Shown here: positions 63,113 through 64,000 of the stretch, in pieces | Layout: every line of letters begins with the position of its first letter | How positions within the stretch are numbered: position 1 is the stretch's first letter | From: Methylovirgula sp. 4M-Z18 | GTDB taxonomy: Bacteria > Pseudomonadota > Alphaproteobacteria > Rhizobiales > Beijerinckiaceae | Assembly: GCF_037890675.1 (NCBI RefSeq) | Contig: NZ_CP149574.1 | Coordinates: 1,240,001 to 1,304,000, forward strand | Length of the DNA: 64,000 bases | Direction: 5' to 3' | Made by a program: the position numbers and the translations under genes | The notes under the pieces: model-generated | The model's input: the letters and a program-made list of their open reading frames with translations, nothing else | Databases searched by the model: none | What the model was told of the DNA's origin: nothing

Positions 63113-63634
63113 ATGACCATGCCGACCGTACCTGCCGGCGCAACCAATAGCCGCCTTGTCACCTGGACCACGCCGCAGGTGGATTTGCGGGTGATCGGCG
63201 CGGCAAGCGGTCTCGACTATCTGCTCGGACTGTTGAAATCCGGCGCTTTGCCGCCCATCAGTGAGCTGATGAATTTTTCCGCGGTGACGTTCGAGCATGG
63301 GCGCGCGGTCTTCGAGGGGACGCCGGCGGAATTCCATTACAATCCGATCGGTGCGGTCCACGGCGGCTTTGCCGCGACGCTACTCGATTCGGCTTTGGGC
63401 TGCGCCGTGCACACCACATTGCGGCCCGGTTTCGCCTATACGACGGTGGAGCTGAAAGTGAACTTCGTGCGGCCTTTGCGCGCCGATACCGGCCCTGTCA
63501 CCTGCGAGGGTAAAGTCATTCATGTCGGCGGCCGTATCGCGACCGCCGACGCAAAGCTCTCCGATGCGTCGGGGAGGCTTTATGCCCATGGCACAACCAC
63601 ATGCTTGATCTTCCCGGTTGGCGAGAAAGCGTGA
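63113..63634 (+). CDS. PaaI-type hotdog-fold thioesterase
   Basis: This 173-residue cytoplasmic acyl-CoA thioesterase-like protein has the PaaI/DUF4442-type motif NPIGAVHGGFAATLLDSALG (77-96) with His83 and Asp92 in the active-site region, and the late strand YTTVELKVNFVRPLRADTG. An additional N-terminal helical region of about 50 residues precedes the hotdog domain. The ATG at 63113 follows GGGAGGTCC. The substrate is unknown; it may hydrolyse aromatic or short acyl-CoA. Confidence 0.88.
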   Translation: MTMPTVPAGATNSRLVTWTTPQVDLRVIGAASGLDYLLGLLKSGALPPISELMNFSAVTFEHGRAVFEGTPAEFHYNPIGAVHGGFAATLLDSALGCAVHTTLRPGFAYTTVELKVNFVRPLRADTGPVTCEGKVIHVGGRIATADAKLSDASGRLYAHGTTTCLIFPVGEKA

Positions 63635-63762
63635 GGGGAATGCCGGCGCGCATCGCCGCCTGATCACATTTGGCATGAGTTGCTCCCGTCATGGAGCTGT
63701 CGCTGAGTCGCGTCTAAGCTCGCTTGAGATGACAAGCCCTAACCTGCACGGGAGGAACGCCC

Positions 63763-64000
63763 ATGAAAGCGGTCGCATTCTCCAACAATGACATTGCGGT
63801 CGTTGCTTGGACATTTGGCGGCAAGCTCGCCGGTTGTCTCGGTTTTGCGATCTATCGCACCGATGTCCGTGCCGGAACCGAGACTTGCCTGCCGGCACTC
63901 GCGACGTTCCAGGGCCAGCAAGCAACGCCCGGTCGGACGACGGCCGACGATCCGGTGCAGAAATTCTTCTGGAAGGATGTCTATGCCAAGCGCGGCGGCA
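63763..64000 (+). CDS. Hypothetical protein, N-terminal part (cut by right edge)
   Basis: The frame starts at ATG 63763, preceded by GGGAGG, and runs off the window after about 79 codons. The visible part (AFSNNDIAVVAWTFGGKLAG, then CLGFAIYRTD, then PVQKFFWKDVYAKR) resembles the N-terminal region of phospholipase-D-like proteins found in rhizobia, but the HKD motifs would lie outside. The assignment is tentative. Confidence 0.55.
   Translation, partial: MKAVAFSNNDIAVVAWTFGGKLAGCLGFAIYRTDVRAGTETCLPALATFQGQQATPGRTTADDPVQKFFWKDVYAKRGG

Overview
The window is about 64 kb of GC-rich bacterial chromosome. Gene content suggests an alphaproteobacterium of the Hyphomicrobiales (Rhizobiales) type: a SmoEFGK-like polyol importer with MtlK, an oxygen-dependent CobG/CobN/CobW cobalamin set under a B12 riboswitch, a COG4705 membrane protein, and dispersed palindromic repeats of the sort common in that order. 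This is inference from family content; I cannot name a genus. No CRISPR array, rRNA operon, intact insertion sequence or prophage was seen.

Layout. 1-5.1 kb: an iron-type ABC transporter (fused permease cut by the left edge, plus ATPase), a secreted beta-propeller-like protein and a Tat-exported DyP/EfeB-type peroxidase, probably an iron or heme-iron acquisition operon. 5.1-8.6 kb: a two-component system followed by a small periplasmic protein and a COG4705 membrane protein. 8.6-15.9 kb: a decayed LysR gene, a patatin-like phospholipase, a small membrane protein, and an RND efflux pair divergent from its TetR regulator with two matching operator-like palindromes. 15.9-17.6 kb: a gene-poor scar next to tRNA-Thr with an Rhs fragment, a small DNA-binding-like protein and a cluster of GGACGAYA repeats. 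17.6-27.7 kb: mixed housekeeping and accessory genes (MFS transporter, DUF72, RlmB, tRNA-Tyr, NiCoT nickel/cobalt permease, O-methyltransferase) with two pseudogenes. 27.9-32.1 kb: a type I secretion ABC transporter, its HlyD partner and a lipoprotein, with no obvious substrate. 32.1-34.4 kb: a saccharopine-dehydrogenase-like reductase and a TSUP permease.

34.4-53.1 kb is the core of the window: 16 recognised cobalamin genes plus a DUF1636 ferredoxin-like gene. A minus-strand unit DUF1636-cobW-cobN-cobG-cobH-cobI-cobJ starts at a cobalamin riboswitch (about 48.72-48.91 kb). cobL-cobE-cobM continue on the same strand, but plus-strand cobK is inserted between cobJ and cobL. cbiD (in place of cobF), cobO, cobQ and cobC are on the plus strand; cobB and cobD are on the minus strand. 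With the NiCoT permease at 22.4 kb this covers cobalt uptake, ring contraction, late cobalt insertion, adenosylation and aminopropanol attachment. cobA, cobF, cobS, cobT and the nucleotide-loop genes are not in the window.

53.7-63 kb is a polyol unit: mannitol 2-dehydrogenase on the plus strand facing a minus-strand run of SorC-family regulator, binding protein, two permeases, ATPase, HAD phosphatase and FGGY pentulose kinase. A stem-loop with a T-tract just after the binding-protein gene probably lowers expression of the downstream transporter genes. The right edge holds a PaaI-type thioesterase and the start of a gene cut by the window.
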